In this document: one piece after another, positions 13,643-21,546 of the stretch
Numbering within the stretch: the first letter of the stretch is position 1
How the letters are laid out: the number at the start of each line of letters is the position of its first letter
From: Psychrobacter sp. 72-O-c
GTDB taxonomy: Bacteria; Pseudomonadota; Gammaproteobacteria; Pseudomonadales; Moraxellaceae
DNA: 64,000 nt
Assembly: GCF_904846605.1 (NCBI RefSeq)
Contig: NZ_CAJHBI010000012.1
Span: 19,249 to 83,248, forward strand
Direction of reading: 5' to 3'
The notes under the pieces: model-generated
What the model saw: the letters and a program-made list of their open reading frames with translations, nothing else
What the model was told of the DNA's origin: nothing
Database searches by the model: none
Translations under genes and position numbers: made by a program

Positions 13643-14974
13643 TTAAACACTATACAAGGCCGCCCGCACACCAACGCTGCTGCTGCTATCCGTACGAGAA
13701 TCACTGAAGTTGATGTCCCACACGCCCGCACGCGCGCCGTAACCCCAATAGCCACCCGCACGCGGGCACATATCATCGACACGGTTGTTATAAAAACGGT
13801 CATGACCAAATAGATCTGTGCCGGTAGTAGCGTCAACACCGCCAGTTTGCGGAATGCCTGCACAAGATGCTTGCCACTCTTTTCCAGTCAGGGCACTGGA
13901 GAATACTTGCTGAGTATCGGAACCTATGTACATACCCTGACTAGTGCCGGTCAATGCGCCGATACTCGTGCCTAGCGACTCATAGTTTTGTGCGATACCA
14001 GTCGCACCCCATGCATCATTTGCTGCTGTCGCACCACTGGTAAGTGACGCCGCTTTAGCAGAGGTTTTGAGTGCATAAAAATTGCCTGACAACTGAGTTA
14101 GACCTAAGCATATCTCAAACATATTGCCGTTCAGATCAGCCACGCCTGACGCTTGCCCGTTATGCGTGGTTTTGGCAAATAGTGTTGCTGAACCAGTTTT
14201 TCCCGCTTTTAGATAACCAGTTGCAGTATAGTTAACCGTTGCATCATCAACATCACCAAGCGCGTCGTTGTTACAGCCTTTTGGGTAGTTTGCAATGCCT
14301 GTTGCGTCATACCATGCGCAATTATCAATGCTAGTCGCCGCTTGAGCGTGCGCCATACTGAGTAGTGATAATGCACGTTGGATAAAGATGGTGGTAACAA
14401 AGAAAGCACCGCCGCGCGTTTTAACAGCATCAATAGCACCGGCGTATGTGTTCTCCGGCACACCATCCAAGCCGCTAAATGGGGCGTTGGTCGATGCAGA
14501 CGACAATGGGATGCCATTTTTAATTGAGCTTGCTGTTCCCGCGTTATTACTGGCTAAATACTTATCGACAAAGACGCCGTCTTTAAGCTTGCCGTCGTCA
14601 TAAAAGGCACGATGTACCGCATAACCCGCTTCGTTAGCTGCTGCCACGTCTGCAAAGTCGTACTTAGACTTAACATCACAAGAGTTTAGACCATACTCAG
14701 CATAACGGGGGCTATCCGCTCCACCCCAGCGATAATAAAACATAGGAACCCAAACCATTACAGAGTTGTCTGAGTATTGGTAGTTACCGTAGTTTACATC
14801 TCCAACGGTACGTGTGCCTGTCATTTCACTCATGCCAAGCGGCAAGTTATCAGTAGTGCCGATACCGAATGTGGCTGCGCCTTGGATGCCGATATTATTA
14901 AGAGTACTGTTTACTACAGGTGGTGGTGTTATTGGCCCCGGTAACGGGGCTACGGCTTTCCCGGCACACCCCAT
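13643..14974 (-). CDS. DGR target: variable C-type-lectin/FGE-like protein, probably made as a sheath fusion
   Basis: 443 aa from the ATG at 14974, inside the end of the sheath N-terminal half. The N-terminus is a Pro-rich linker (PLPGPITPPPVV). The body has FGE-sulfatase/C-type-lectin features such as VWVPMFYYRW and VADLNGNMFEICLGLTQLSG. Residues about 401-438 are the variable region, MCPRAGGYWGYGARAGVW and onward, ending VGVRAALYSV. The ATG has no Shine-Dalgarno. A -1 frameshift from the sheath frame (14956..14962) enters this frame at codon 7, giving a fusion of about 621 aa. It is the likely ligand-binding, hypervariable protein of the DGR. Confidence 0.92.
   Translation of the reverse strand: MGCAGKAVAPLPGPITPPPVVNSTLNNIGIQGAATFGIGTTDNLPLGMSEMTGTRTVGDVNYGNYQYSDNSVMVWVPMFYYRWGGADSPRYAEYGLNSCDVKSKYDFADVAAANEAGYAVHRAFYDDGKLKDGVFVDKYLASNNAGTASSIKNGIPLSSASTNAPFSGLDGVPENTYAGAIDAVKTRGGAFFVTTIFIQRALSLLSMAHAQAATSIDNCAWYDATGIANYPKGCNNDALGDVDDATVNYTATGYLKAGKTGSATLFAKTTHNGQASGVADLNGNMFEICLGLTQLSGNFYALKTSAKAASLTSGATAANDAWGATGIAQNYESLGTSIGALTGTSQGMYIGSDTQQVFSSALTGKEWQASCAGIPQTGGVDATTGTDLFGHDRFYNNRVDDMCPRAGGYWGYGARAGVWDINFSDSRTDSSSSVGVRAALYSV
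13660..13773 (-). repeat. DGR variable region (VR)
   Basis: The 114-bp counterpart of TR, forming the last variable codons of the target gene. Twelve positions that are A in TR are G (10) or T (2) here, changing N/S codons to Y, G, D and S. Two further differences are T in TR and G in VR. The adenine-free 3' end (minus sense, 13660..13675) is the presumed initiation of mutagenic homing (IMH) site. After it TR and VR diverge. Confidence 0.95.
14935..14962 (-). promoter_or_regulatory. -1 ribosomal frameshift signal joining sheath half to DGR target
   Basis: In the sheath frame the codons ccG GGA AAG form the heptamer G GGA AAG (14956..14962), the same heptamer used in lambda gpG/gpGT. After a 5-nt spacer comes a hairpin GCCCCG-TTAC-CGGGGC (14935..14950), whose first base is the last base of the sheath TAG. 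A -1 slip passes into the target-protein frame, which is open for 437 codons. The hairpin has no following T-run, so it is not a terminator. Confidence 0.82.
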
Positions 14975-15507
14975 TCATTATCAATAAGACACAATTCACG
15001 GTCGCCATAGGTATCGCGATAAGCCGTAATTAATTCTTTATCAGTGATTAGTGTGCCATCGATATTACGCGGTGAAGCGTAGACCATGCAGCGACGGCGC
15101 TTAGCGATAGATACCAATTTAAGCACCACTTCTGGCGTGTCAATCTCTGGTGCGCCCAGACGTTTAGGCGTCAAGCCAAAGCGCGATTGGCAGGTCAGTA
15201 GCACGTCCAGTATATTGACATCGAATGCGGCGTCGAATGAGGTGTCAACTCGCAAGATAACGACGGTAGGATTGTGAATATCACGGATGGTTTGTAGGCA
15301 GTCGCCCAATGTGCCTTCGATGCCTGCCTTGTCGATATTATCCTGAGTGATGCCCGTTAATAAGACCGGTGTATCGAGCGGATACATATCAGCGTCAGCG
15401 TCAGTACTGGTAACGACCAAGCCAATGACGCTGACATTGGCATTGCGCATGGGCAATATGCCTTGAACCAACTCTTGAGCGGTGATGCCGTGGTGAAATG
15501 TAGCCAT
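14950..15507 (-). CDS. FI: Tail sheath gpFI, N-terminal half
   Basis: 185 aa aligning with the first half of P2-type sheaths: HHGITAQELVQGILPMRNAN, then DADMYPLDTPVLLTG, GTLGDCLQTIRD, PKRLGAPEIDTPEVV and ELITAYRDTYGDREL. In P2 the chain continues into an ALGLRAKID segment; here it stops after NEWGVPGKP and that segment begins the separate C-terminal half at 11937. AAAGGAAAA precedes the ATG. The last codons carry the -1 frameshift signal that links it to the DGR variable protein. No other sheath gene exists in the unit, so the contractile tail must use these pieces. Confidence 0.92.
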   Translation of the reverse strand: MATFHHGITAQELVQGILPMRNANVSVIGLVVTSTDADADMYPLDTPVLLTGITQDNIDKAGIEGTLGDCLQTIRDIHNPTVVILRVDTSFDAAFDVNILDVLLTCQSRFGLTPKRLGAPEIDTPEVVLKLVSIAKRRRCMVYASPRNIDGTLITDKELITAYRDTYGDRELCLIDNEWGVPGKP

Positions 15508-15534
15508 AGTATTTTCCTTTGTTAAAAATTGAGG

Positions 15535-16515
15535 TTAAGCGGTGCGTAACCAATGGCCAACGACGCGTGATGGCTGAATATTGTTATGGGGCTGGTCGCC
15601 GCCACCTGACTCATCTATATAGTCAGGATAAGTTGAACCTGTCGTATCTACCGCCCTATCAGATTCTTGACTTGAGTCATGAGCTATTTGAGTCCGACTT
15701 GAAATTTTCAAATCATGAGCGTGACTAGCAGACTCAGCAAGGGTTAAGGTATGCTCATTCTCACCAAACTCATTACCTATGGTTTTGTAGTCTGCAGGGT
15801 CTGCTGACTTAGTAGATAACCCAACGAGCGTACGCCCCTCGGCAAAGCGTGCCCACGTACCATAACCATGATGTGTGGCAACGGCGTCGGCATTCGCATG
15901 ATTAATAGTCGTGGTGTAGGTGTCGCCAACCTTGATAGATTTACGGTCTAGCAGTTCAGTCAGTTTTTCATTTAGCTGCTGTAGGGTGTTATCGGTTGAA
16001 GTCTTGGATGCGTATTGGTCGTGTGGATCAGTGTCCGCTAAATGACTGAGCGGCACAAAAGTAGTTCGCGCCCACGATTGAGTAGCAGTAACAACATTGG
16101 CATCAATAACTAAGTTGACGTCAGGATTATCGATACTAATGACTGCTTTGATGCGATAGTCCACAGCTGCAGTACTGCCAGCGACTGGCTTTTGCACCTC
16201 TGGTAATTGACCGACCCAAATTAAGTCGCCATCACCATCGATAAGTCCAAGCTCACGAATGAACCAACCACCTTGATTTTGCGGAACAATACAAGTGATT
16301 TCATATTGCCCCGATTGAGCAGTAGCAGCGACACTTTGCACTGCTGCTTGATAGCGCTTACTGACTAAGACTTGCTCACCCAAGCGCTGACTAAAGTCAA
16401 CATTGATACCTTGGCCAACCGCAAATTCAGCAATGCGTAACGGCGGACTGCCAGCGTTGGCAGCTGCTGCGATTTTCTGTTGGCCAAGTGTGGTAAGTAA
16501 GAGCTGATAGGTCAT
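15535..16515 (-). CDS. Tail fibre / collar protein (gpH-like N-terminus), 326 aa
   Basis: The N-terminus (MTYQLLLTTLGQQKIAAAAN, then PPLRIAEFAVGQG) is the DUF3751-type tail-fibre domain that attaches P2 fibres to the baseplate. The C-terminus has a tail-collar pattern: GTWARFAEGRTLVGL, GNEFGENEHTLTLAESASHAH, and GGGDQPHNNIQPSRVVGHWL. It is about half the length of P2 gpH (669 aa) and no fibre chaperone (gpG) follows. The receptor-binding fibre is thus reduced, which may be why a DGR-diversified protein was acquired just downstream. Confidence 0.82.
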   Translation of the reverse strand: MTYQLLLTTLGQQKIAAAANAGSPPLRIAEFAVGQGINVDFSQRLGEQVLVSKRYQAAVQSVAATAQSGQYEITCIVPQNQGGWFIRELGLIDGDGDLIWVGQLPEVQKPVAGSTAAVDYRIKAVISIDNPDVNLVIDANVVTATQSWARTTFVPLSHLADTDPHDQYASKTSTDNTLQQLNEKLTELLDRKSIKVGDTYTTTINHANADAVATHHGYGTWARFAEGRTLVGLSTKSADPADYKTIGNEFGENEHTLTLAESASHAHDLKISSRTQIAHDSSQESDRAVDTTGSTYPDYIDESGGGDQPHNNIQPSRVVGHWLRTA

Positions 16516-16570
16516 TATTTAGCCTTTAATAAACAATTATTTTTTAAATATTAATATTATTTTTTATAGC

Positions 16571-17065
16571 CTAGGTCGTTCCACCCCCAGTTCCATAACC
16601 ATCCTCTTTCTGAGGTATATCTTCTGTGCCACCACCATTTTCAGGTGCTGCGGGCATTACCAGACGATCGATGGCTGCGCCATCAAATACAATGACGTTG
16701 GCTAATTTTTTGACAGAGAATAACTCAGACTCATTAGCTGCGATGGCCAAAATGCGCTTGGGCGCGGTGGTGTAGTCCGCGACATGATCTGGCGTCTGTA
16801 AAGTATAGATATTTAGATTGGTTGCAACGTCACTGACGACTTCAATATGAACGGTGTCAAATCGCGTACGGAGTAGCGCTGGGTTAAATACGACGTCGAT
16901 ATCGGCACGAGCGACTGTGTCATTGATAATCAAAGCCAAGTGACTGGCGGTAGCAATACCATTGTCTTCAGGCATATCAAAATCAATGACGTATTTACCG
17001 GCAGTATTAACTTCTGGATTGATAACAGTTTTGGTAAGGCCTTGCGGCTGTGCATCATTTGGCAT
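16571..17065 (-). CDS. Hypothetical tail/baseplate-associated protein, 164 aa
   Basis: The ATG at 17065 has AGGAAT 7 nt upstream; a longer frame to 17305 lies inside gene I and is not credible. The protein is beta-rich with a Gly/Thr-rich acidic tail (GGGTEDIPQKEDGYGTGGGTT). It lies between gpI and the fibre gene, so it is probably a structural fibre or baseplate part. No family recognised. The 55 bp after it are very AT-rich. Confidence 0.7.
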   Translation of the reverse strand: MPNDAQPQGLTKTVINPEVNTAGKYVIDFDMPEDNGIATASHLALIINDTVARADIDVVFNPALLRTRFDTVHIEVVSDVATNLNIYTLQTPDHVADYTTAPKRILAIAANESELFSVKKLANVIVFDGAAIDRLVMPAAPENGGGTEDIPQKEDGYGTGGGTT

Positions 17066-17075
17066 AGTAGTATTC

Positions 17076-17615
17076 CTAGTTATTGGTAGTATTGGTGATT
17101 GTGATTTCAACACCGACAGCTGGGACAGCATAGGCGGCGATAGTGGCAGTAACGGTCGTACCAAAATAGATGTCGTAATGGGCAGATAAGCGTTTAACCG
17201 CATCGACAACAGCACGGATCTGGCGAACTGAATCAGTGATAATGCCGTTGGCCGGATTAACCGAAATACTAAAAGTACCCGGCGTACCTTTTGGATTTTT
17301 TTCAAACCACTCGATGACGCTAGTGTCGTAATTCATAACCGCCAAAGCGCGTTTGACTGCCCCCAGCGTGCCTTTACGTTGATGCACTGCGATAGAGTTT
17401 TTTACAACGGCCCTCTGGGTCTCAACAGTCCAATTGTCATTCCACTCGTCAACGCTCCAAGCGAATGCCAAAAAAGGTAGATATTCGACAGGGCAGGTAT
17501 CAGCGTTCCAAATCTGATTGAACGGCACCGCTATCGACTCAAGACGGGCAGTCAAAGTTGCAAGCTCACGCTCAATCGGACGGCTGTTAGACGGTAATAG
17601 TGATATATCAGTCAT
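17076..17615 (-). CDS. I: Baseplate protein gpI
   Basis: 179 aa against 176 in P2. Characteristic segments: SLLPSNSRPIERELATLTAR, then LPFLAFAWSVDEWNDNW and KNSIAVHQRKGTLGAVKRAL. gpI is a baseplate component at the fibre attachment side. It overlaps J by 8 nt. Confidence 0.92.
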   Translation of the reverse strand: MTDISLLPSNSRPIERELATLTARLESIAVPFNQIWNADTCPVEYLPFLAFAWSVDEWNDNWTVETQRAVVKNSIAVHQRKGTLGAVKRALAVMNYDTSVIEWFEKNPKGTPGTFSISVNPANGIITDSVRQIRAVVDAVKRLSAHYDIYFGTTVTATIAAYAVPAVGVEITITNTTNN

Positions 17616-18552
17616 TGCTACTTACCGCCGTAATATTATGATCAGTACAGTGGGCAACCTCTGAGACAGCGACTAATACATCGCTGGCCGGATTGGTCAG
17701 TTCAATGCGGCTGACACCGGTTACGTCCAATGCACCGATAATTCGACTAGTAGCAATACGATTGCCAGGCTTAAATTCAGCGCGTAGATAACGGCGTAAC
17801 TCTGCCATCGCCTGAGACAATATGAGCTGCGGACTAATACCAGACTTCACGTAAATAATTGCGTCAATACGATAGCTTTTAGCCGTTGCGCTGTGTACTC
17901 GCACCAAATCAGTGAGAGGACGCACATCATCAGCACTCAACGCTTGAGTGACATCATCAACGGCGGTCTGGTCAACGCCGACAGTCTTGGTGGCTTGGTC
18001 TAATACATCACCTTCAATCTGGCCAGACAAATACACATCGACTTCAGTGGGCGCTGGGCTATCGACTGTGGCATTAAACACTTTCGGACTGGCAGACAGC
18101 GCGTGAAACAAATAAGCGCCTGCGCTACCGGCTTTGGTTTCTGCTTCGACTGATAATGCCAAGCGGTCGCGATAAGCGGTGTCATCTTCATAAATAGCAG
18201 GGGTCGGTGGTACAGTCGTATTGTCAGCAACTTGCAAAATCTTACGCTGGACACGGTAATAAGTGACGCCAATATGATCCAAGTCTGAGGCATTGGCATA
18301 AGCGAGCATCAAGCTGCGTGCAGTGCGATTTACCTCACTAACTTTTAAGCTATAACGGTAGGCCAGTACTTCCAGTATTTTATTAATCGGCTCGGACTCT
18401 AATGCCAATGCCGTATGAATAGGGTGGTTGGGCGCGAACTTATCGGCAAATTCTGCTCGAATTGCAATCAGCTCCGCTTCAGGATTAATCGCTTGAATAA
18501 GGTTGGGTAGCGGTAAGCCTTGTAAATTAATAGCGGTAAATACACTGCTCAT
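17608..18552 (-). CDS. J: Baseplate wedge protein gpJ
   Basis: 314 aa (P2 gpJ 302 aa), a T4 gp6-like wedge subunit. The segments FADKFAPNHPIHTALALESE, then LAYRYSLKVSEVNRTARSLM and LDHIGVTYYRVQR are typical. It overlaps W by 4 nt and I by 8 nt. Confidence 0.93.
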   Translation of the reverse strand: MSSVFTAINLQGLPLPNLIQAINPEAELIAIRAEFADKFAPNHPIHTALALESEPINKILEVLAYRYSLKVSEVNRTARSLMLAYANASDLDHIGVTYYRVQRKILQVADNTTVPPTPAIYEDDTAYRDRLALSVEAETKAGSAGAYLFHALSASPKVFNATVDSPAPTEVDVYLSGQIEGDVLDQATKTVGVDQTAVDDVTQALSADDVRPLTDLVRVHSATAKSYRIDAIIYVKSGISPQLILSQAMAELRRYLRAEFKPGNRIATSRIIGALDVTGVSRIELTNPASDVLVAVSEVAHCTDHNITAVSSND

Positions 18553-18920
18553 GTCGCGCCTCGCACTAATGATAATGATGTGGTTAACGTGGAGCTGTCC
18601 GACCGGCGCATTTCAATCAAGGTCTCCCAGCCACTATTGATACCGTCATTGATAATAGCCAAAGTCACTTTGCTAACTTTAACCCGTGGCTCCCAGCGGA
18701 TAAGCGCAGTAGCCGTAGCGGCCATTAGTCTAAGACGAGTCGCATCATTGGCCGGGGCGTCAATCAAAAAGGGTAGTAAGCTGCCATATTCACGGCGCAT
18801 CAATCGTGTGCCAAGTGGCGTGGTTAAGATGTCATGAATAGACTGGCGTAAATGCTCATCAGCATTCAAAAGCGCACCTGAGTTTCGAGACATGCCAGAC
18901 GCGTGCATCAAATTACTCAT
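18549..18920 (-). CDS. W: Baseplate wedge protein gpW (gp25-like)
   Basis: 123 aa with the gp25/gpW core HLRQSIHDILTTPLGTRLMR, REYGSLLPFLID, and RWEPRVKVSKV containing the conserved EPR motif that nucleates sheath assembly in contractile tails. 4-nt overlaps with V and J. Confidence 0.94.
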   Translation of the reverse strand: MSNLMHASGMSRNSGALLNADEHLRQSIHDILTTPLGTRLMRREYGSLLPFLIDAPANDATRLRLMAATATALIRWEPRVKVSKVTLAIINDGINSGWETLIEMRRSDSSTLTTSLSLVRGAT

Positions 18921-19492
18921 TGAGGAGTGCCCGTACTTGACCCACCAGACTGCACGCCACTATGAGTATGTGTGGTCAAGTCAATACCAGCGGCGGTGAC
19001 TTCAGTTGATGCGGTAATCGTCTTGCTACAATTAATAGCGCCATCGACTTGCAGGTCGCCTGTTAATACTGTGTTTGGCGTATCCAATACCATGCTGGTC
19101 GCCGCTTGGTTGGTAATTTGGCTGATATGCATCGTGAGCTGGCTGTTAGCCACATCAATACTGCAAAAGTCAGTGTCGTTATAGCGGATGCGGATCTCAT
19201 TGGGGTCTGTACTCGGACTTGGATTGTGGTCACTGTATAAACTAATAACAGGGATAGCATTGGCAAGTTCACCGCTGGGTGACACGAGCAAGTACTGCTC
19301 ACCAATACTTGGACAGCGCCATACACTCACTTGCCCAGCGGCTATCGATGGAATATTTATCCAATCGGTCTCATTGTCACCAACCGCCAAGCGCATCAAG
19401 GCACTGTCAGCATCAATATGCGTAACAGTGCCAATGGTGGCGATATTATGTAGGCGTCTTTGGGATTCTGCATTCATGCGTATAGTCTGCAT
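18917..19492 (-). CDS. V: Baseplate central spike gpV
   Basis: 191 aa (P2 gpV 211 aa). An OB-like N-terminal domain (IATIGTVTHIDADSALMRL, WINIPSIAAGQVSVWRCPSI GEQ) is followed by a beta-helix and the C-terminal THTHSGVQSGG motif. Its H-x-H residues bind the iron at the spike tip that pierces the outer membrane. It is the first gene of the tail operon; a terminator and a palindrome lie just upstream. Confidence 0.93.
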   Translation of the reverse strand: MQTIRMNAESQRRLHNIATIGTVTHIDADSALMRLAVGDNETDWINIPSIAAGQVSVWRCPSIGEQYLLVSPSGELANAIPVISLYSDHNPSPSTDPNEIRIRYNDTDFCSIDVANSQLTMHISQITNQAATSMVLDTPNTVLTGDLQVDGAINCSKTITASTEVTAAGIDLTTHTHSGVQSGGSSTGTPQ

Positions 19493-19520
19493 GGACGTTG
19501 CTGACAGTGCATCTAATCGT

Positions 19521-19545
19521 TAACCGTAAAGCGGTTTTACGGTTA
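19521..19545. promoter_or_regulatory. 25-bp palindrome upstream of V, shared with the O/P region
   Basis: TAACCGTAAA, 5 bp (GCGGT), TTTACGGTTA: perfect 10-bp arms. The identical 25 bp occur at 25569..25593 between the divergent late genes O and P. Each copy stands at the head of late transcription units, so it is a candidate binding site for the Ogr-type activator or another late regulator. Confidence 0.6.
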
Positions 19546-19571
19546 ATAAAAAAGCCCGCACAAGGCGGGTT
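19546..19571 (-). terminator. Rho-independent terminator of the O-to-S operon
   Basis: On the minus strand CCCGC-CTTGT-GCGGG followed by CTTTTTTAT forms a short GC stem with a T-run. It ends the head/lysis operon downstream of the 59-aa gene, so V needs its own promoter, which must include the palindrome next to it. Confidence 0.8.
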
Positions 19572-19595
19572 GAGGAAAGTGGTTGGCGTCAGTCA

Positions 19596-19775
19596 TCAAA
19601 GCTTTTTAATAATATCTACCACAAAAAGCTCACCTTCGAAAAGCGTACCATGCTCAAACTCATCACCATCTGGCTCACTGTCACACCAGTCCGAAAAATC
19701 ATTGAGTCTATCAACAGCGACATAGTAGTTATTGCCTTCGTTGTCTGTAGTAATTACCACGTTTTTGGCTATCAT
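19596..19775 (-). CDS. Hypothetical small acidic late protein, 59 aa
   Basis: MIAKNVVITTDNEGNNYYVA then an acidic stretch (SDWCDSEPDGDEFEHG). The ATG at 19775 has GAGG 6 nt upstream; a start at 19787 overlapping S by 4 nt is possible. Last gene of the head/lysis operon before the terminator. Family not recognised. Confidence 0.6.
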   Translation of the reverse strand: MIAKNVVITTDNEGNNYYVAVDRLNDFSDWCDSEPDGDEFEHGTLFEGELFVVDIIKKL

Positions 19776-19783
19776 AATCAACC

Positions 19784-20224
19784 TCATTCATTCAATAAGA
19801 AGTCTTTAATCTCACTGATAATAAGTTTTTTATCATCATCTGACCAACCCACAGTTTCGCGGATAGGGTAGCGGGTGGCTTTGGAATCCTCGGAAGGCTT
19901 AATCGTCTTACCGTATTGATGGACGGCCATCACTTCAGCAGTACGTCCAGAAAAACCAACTTCAGCATGATTACTACTATAGGCAGTCTTAATCATTTTA
20001 GGTAAGCGCTTGAACATTGCACCCTGGCGAATGCTGCCAGCTTGATTTCTTTTACGAGGCGTAAACTTACGACCGTCAGGATCCTTTTGTGCTTTGATTC
20101 TACGCTTCATTTGCATGCGTAGTTTGGTTGATAGGCGTCGGTTGAGCTTTCGCTTTTGACCAGAGTCGAGTTGCTGGTCAATGCGGTCTAGCCAAGGCGC
20201 TAATTCGTCAAAGTTATCATTCAT
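19784..20224 (-). CDS. S: Tail completion protein gpS
   Basis: 146 aa (P2 gpS 150 aa). Basic N-terminal half (KRKLNRRLSTKLRMQMKRRI, KAQKDPDGRKF.PRK) and the segment AEVGFSGRTAEVMAVHQYG are typical of this family. It acts with gpR at the head-proximal end of the tail. 4-nt overlap with R. Confidence 0.92.
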   Translation of the reverse strand: MNDNFDELAPWLDRIDQQLDSGQKRKLNRRLSTKLRMQMKRRIKAQKDPDGRKFTPRKRNQAGSIRQGAMFKRLPKMIKTAYSSNHAEVGFSGRTAEVMAVHQYGKTIKPSEDSKATRYPIRETVGWSDDDKKLIISEIKDFLLNE

Positions 20225-20628
20225 GGCACGGCCGAATCAGCGACATCTTGAGTCACCCAATCACCAAACGCATCCGACCATATTTTAGGGGGACATAGAT
20301 TGTAATCACCGCTAACATTAATAACCAGCTTGTCCATCAAGCCAATATCAATAGTCATGTCATAAGTTTCAGCGTCAATGACTTCACAATCAAAATTCAG
20401 ATCTGGTACCGGATAGCCTTTGGACTCAAACCATTTCCGAATATACGTCAATAAGCTAAACGGATCACCATCGCGGCAATCGATAAACAAAAAGCGAGCG
20501 ACATAATTAATGTCACCGCTATTGGCTGGCAGCTCTCCATTTACCAAAAAAAGATGCGCCTTTTCAGGATTGATCTGAGACTCAAACTTGACGAGTAGAT
20601 CATCTTTTAATTGCTGAAGGTATTTCAT
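20221..20628 (-). CDS. R: Tail completion protein gpR
   Basis: 135 aa (P2 gpR 155 aa), starting MKYLQQLKDDLLVKFESQIN, with PEKAHLFLVNGELPANSGD and the family-typical DLNFDCEVIDAETYDMTIDI. Overlaps the muramidase and S genes by 4 nt each. Confidence 0.9.
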   Translation of the reverse strand: MKYLQQLKDDLLVKFESQINPEKAHLFLVNGELPANSGDINYVARFLFIDCRDGDPFSLLTYIRKWFESKGYPVPDLNFDCEVIDAETYDMTIDIGLMDKLVINVSGDYNLCPPKIWSDAFGDWVTQDVADSAVP

Positions 20629-21215
20629 CTATGTCTAGCCTCAGCAGCTTCAAGTCTGCCATGATAATTAGACTTATAATAATTAGGACCGTTGTAGCCA
20701 CGAGCGAAACCTTTCCAGTCACGGCGTTGTAATTCGTCAACTAATCCGAAATGCTCAATATACCGGCACATAGCTTCTAATTGCTTGGCTTCAGATTCAT
20801 ACATGTCATTAATAAAGTCCTGCAATGATGGATAACCAAGCTCTTTCCACCAATAACCCATGACTTGACCAACGCCCCAACTGCACGCTTCAAGAGCACT
20901 ATCACGATGATATTTTGAAGCATCTGCCAGACGTGTTGTTTGCTCACTATAAAATCCATAACCACCGGCAACGGTAGGTCTTGACCAACAGAGATCAGGT
21001 CGCTCTTTCATAGCGCGGCGACGGGCCGTGTAATAGTAATGTTCACCTAACCGTTCATAAAAAACATGGCGCTCAAATAAAATGGTTGGCGTACCGTCTG
21101 CATTAAAACCATTATCTCGGCCTTCAACTTCATTTACGGCCTTTAGAGCAGATGGGCTTACCCCTAAATCTTTGGCGGCGGTGGCAATATCAGCATTACT
21201 TAAATTTTTGCTCAC
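20625..21215 (-). CDS. N-acetylmuramidase-type endolysin (DUF3380)
   Basis: From a GTG at 21215, preceded by GAGGAG 6 nt upstream, the product is 196 aa. It matches the N-acetylmuramidase domain family: AVNEVEGRDNGFNADGTPTI (candidate catalytic Glu29/Glu31), LFERHVFYERL, and the YGFYSEQTTRLADA / ALEACSWGVGQVMGYWWKEL segments. There is no signal peptide, so it needs the holin for release. A longer frame to 21326 overlaps the preceding gene and is unlikely. It replaces P2 gpK. Confidence 0.88.
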   Translation of the reverse strand: MSKNLSNADIATAAKDLGVSPSALKAVNEVEGRDNGFNADGTPTILFERHVFYERLGEHYYYTARRRAMKERPDLCWSRPTVAGGYGFYSEQTTRLADASKYHRDSALEACSWGVGQVMGYWWKELGYPSLQDFINDMYESEAKQLEAMCRYIEHFGLVDELQRRDWKGFARGYNGPNYYKSNYHGRLEAAEARHR

Positions 21216-21216
21216 A

Positions 21217-21546
21217 TCAATCTCCTCGTTTAAAAATATTCTGTAGCCGATCATTAAAATAACGGTCGCGGGTCTTTTTACCGTCTTTGCCAAGTAAATG
21301 CCATGACAAAAACATGGCAGCGACAAGTGCTAGGCAGCCAAACCGAATAAACATATAACGGGTCGGTAAGGCAGAACCGATAACGCTAGTATCGTATGCC
21401 AAATAAACAAAACAAACCAGCGCATAACAAGCCAAGACGCGAAACGCCCACCAGCCCACACTGTCGTAACAGCGCGTACGCATAAGCATCCAAGTCAGCA
21501 TGAGCGCTGCGATTATCATAGATAATACGTTGAATATAACGATCAT
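21217..21546 (-). CDS. Small membrane protein of the lysis cassette, holin-like, 109 aa
   Basis: Three hydrophobic segments (about residues 3-22, 31-52 and 66-86) and a basic C-terminus (GKDGKKTRDRYFNDRLQN). It lies between another membrane protein and the muramidase, overlapping the former by 4 nt, which fits a holin or antiholin. The family is not certain. Confidence 0.7.
   Translation of the reverse strand: MIVIFNVLSMIIAALMLTWMLMRTRCYDSVGWWAFRVLACYALVCFVYLAYDTSVIGSALPTRYMFIRFGCLALVAAMFLSWHLLGKDGKKTRDRYFNDRLQNIFKRGD

Noticed and set aside
14935..14950. GC hairpin at the end of the sheath N-half as a terminator
   Set aside because: No T-run follows on the minus strand, and transcription must continue into the DGR and the tail genes.
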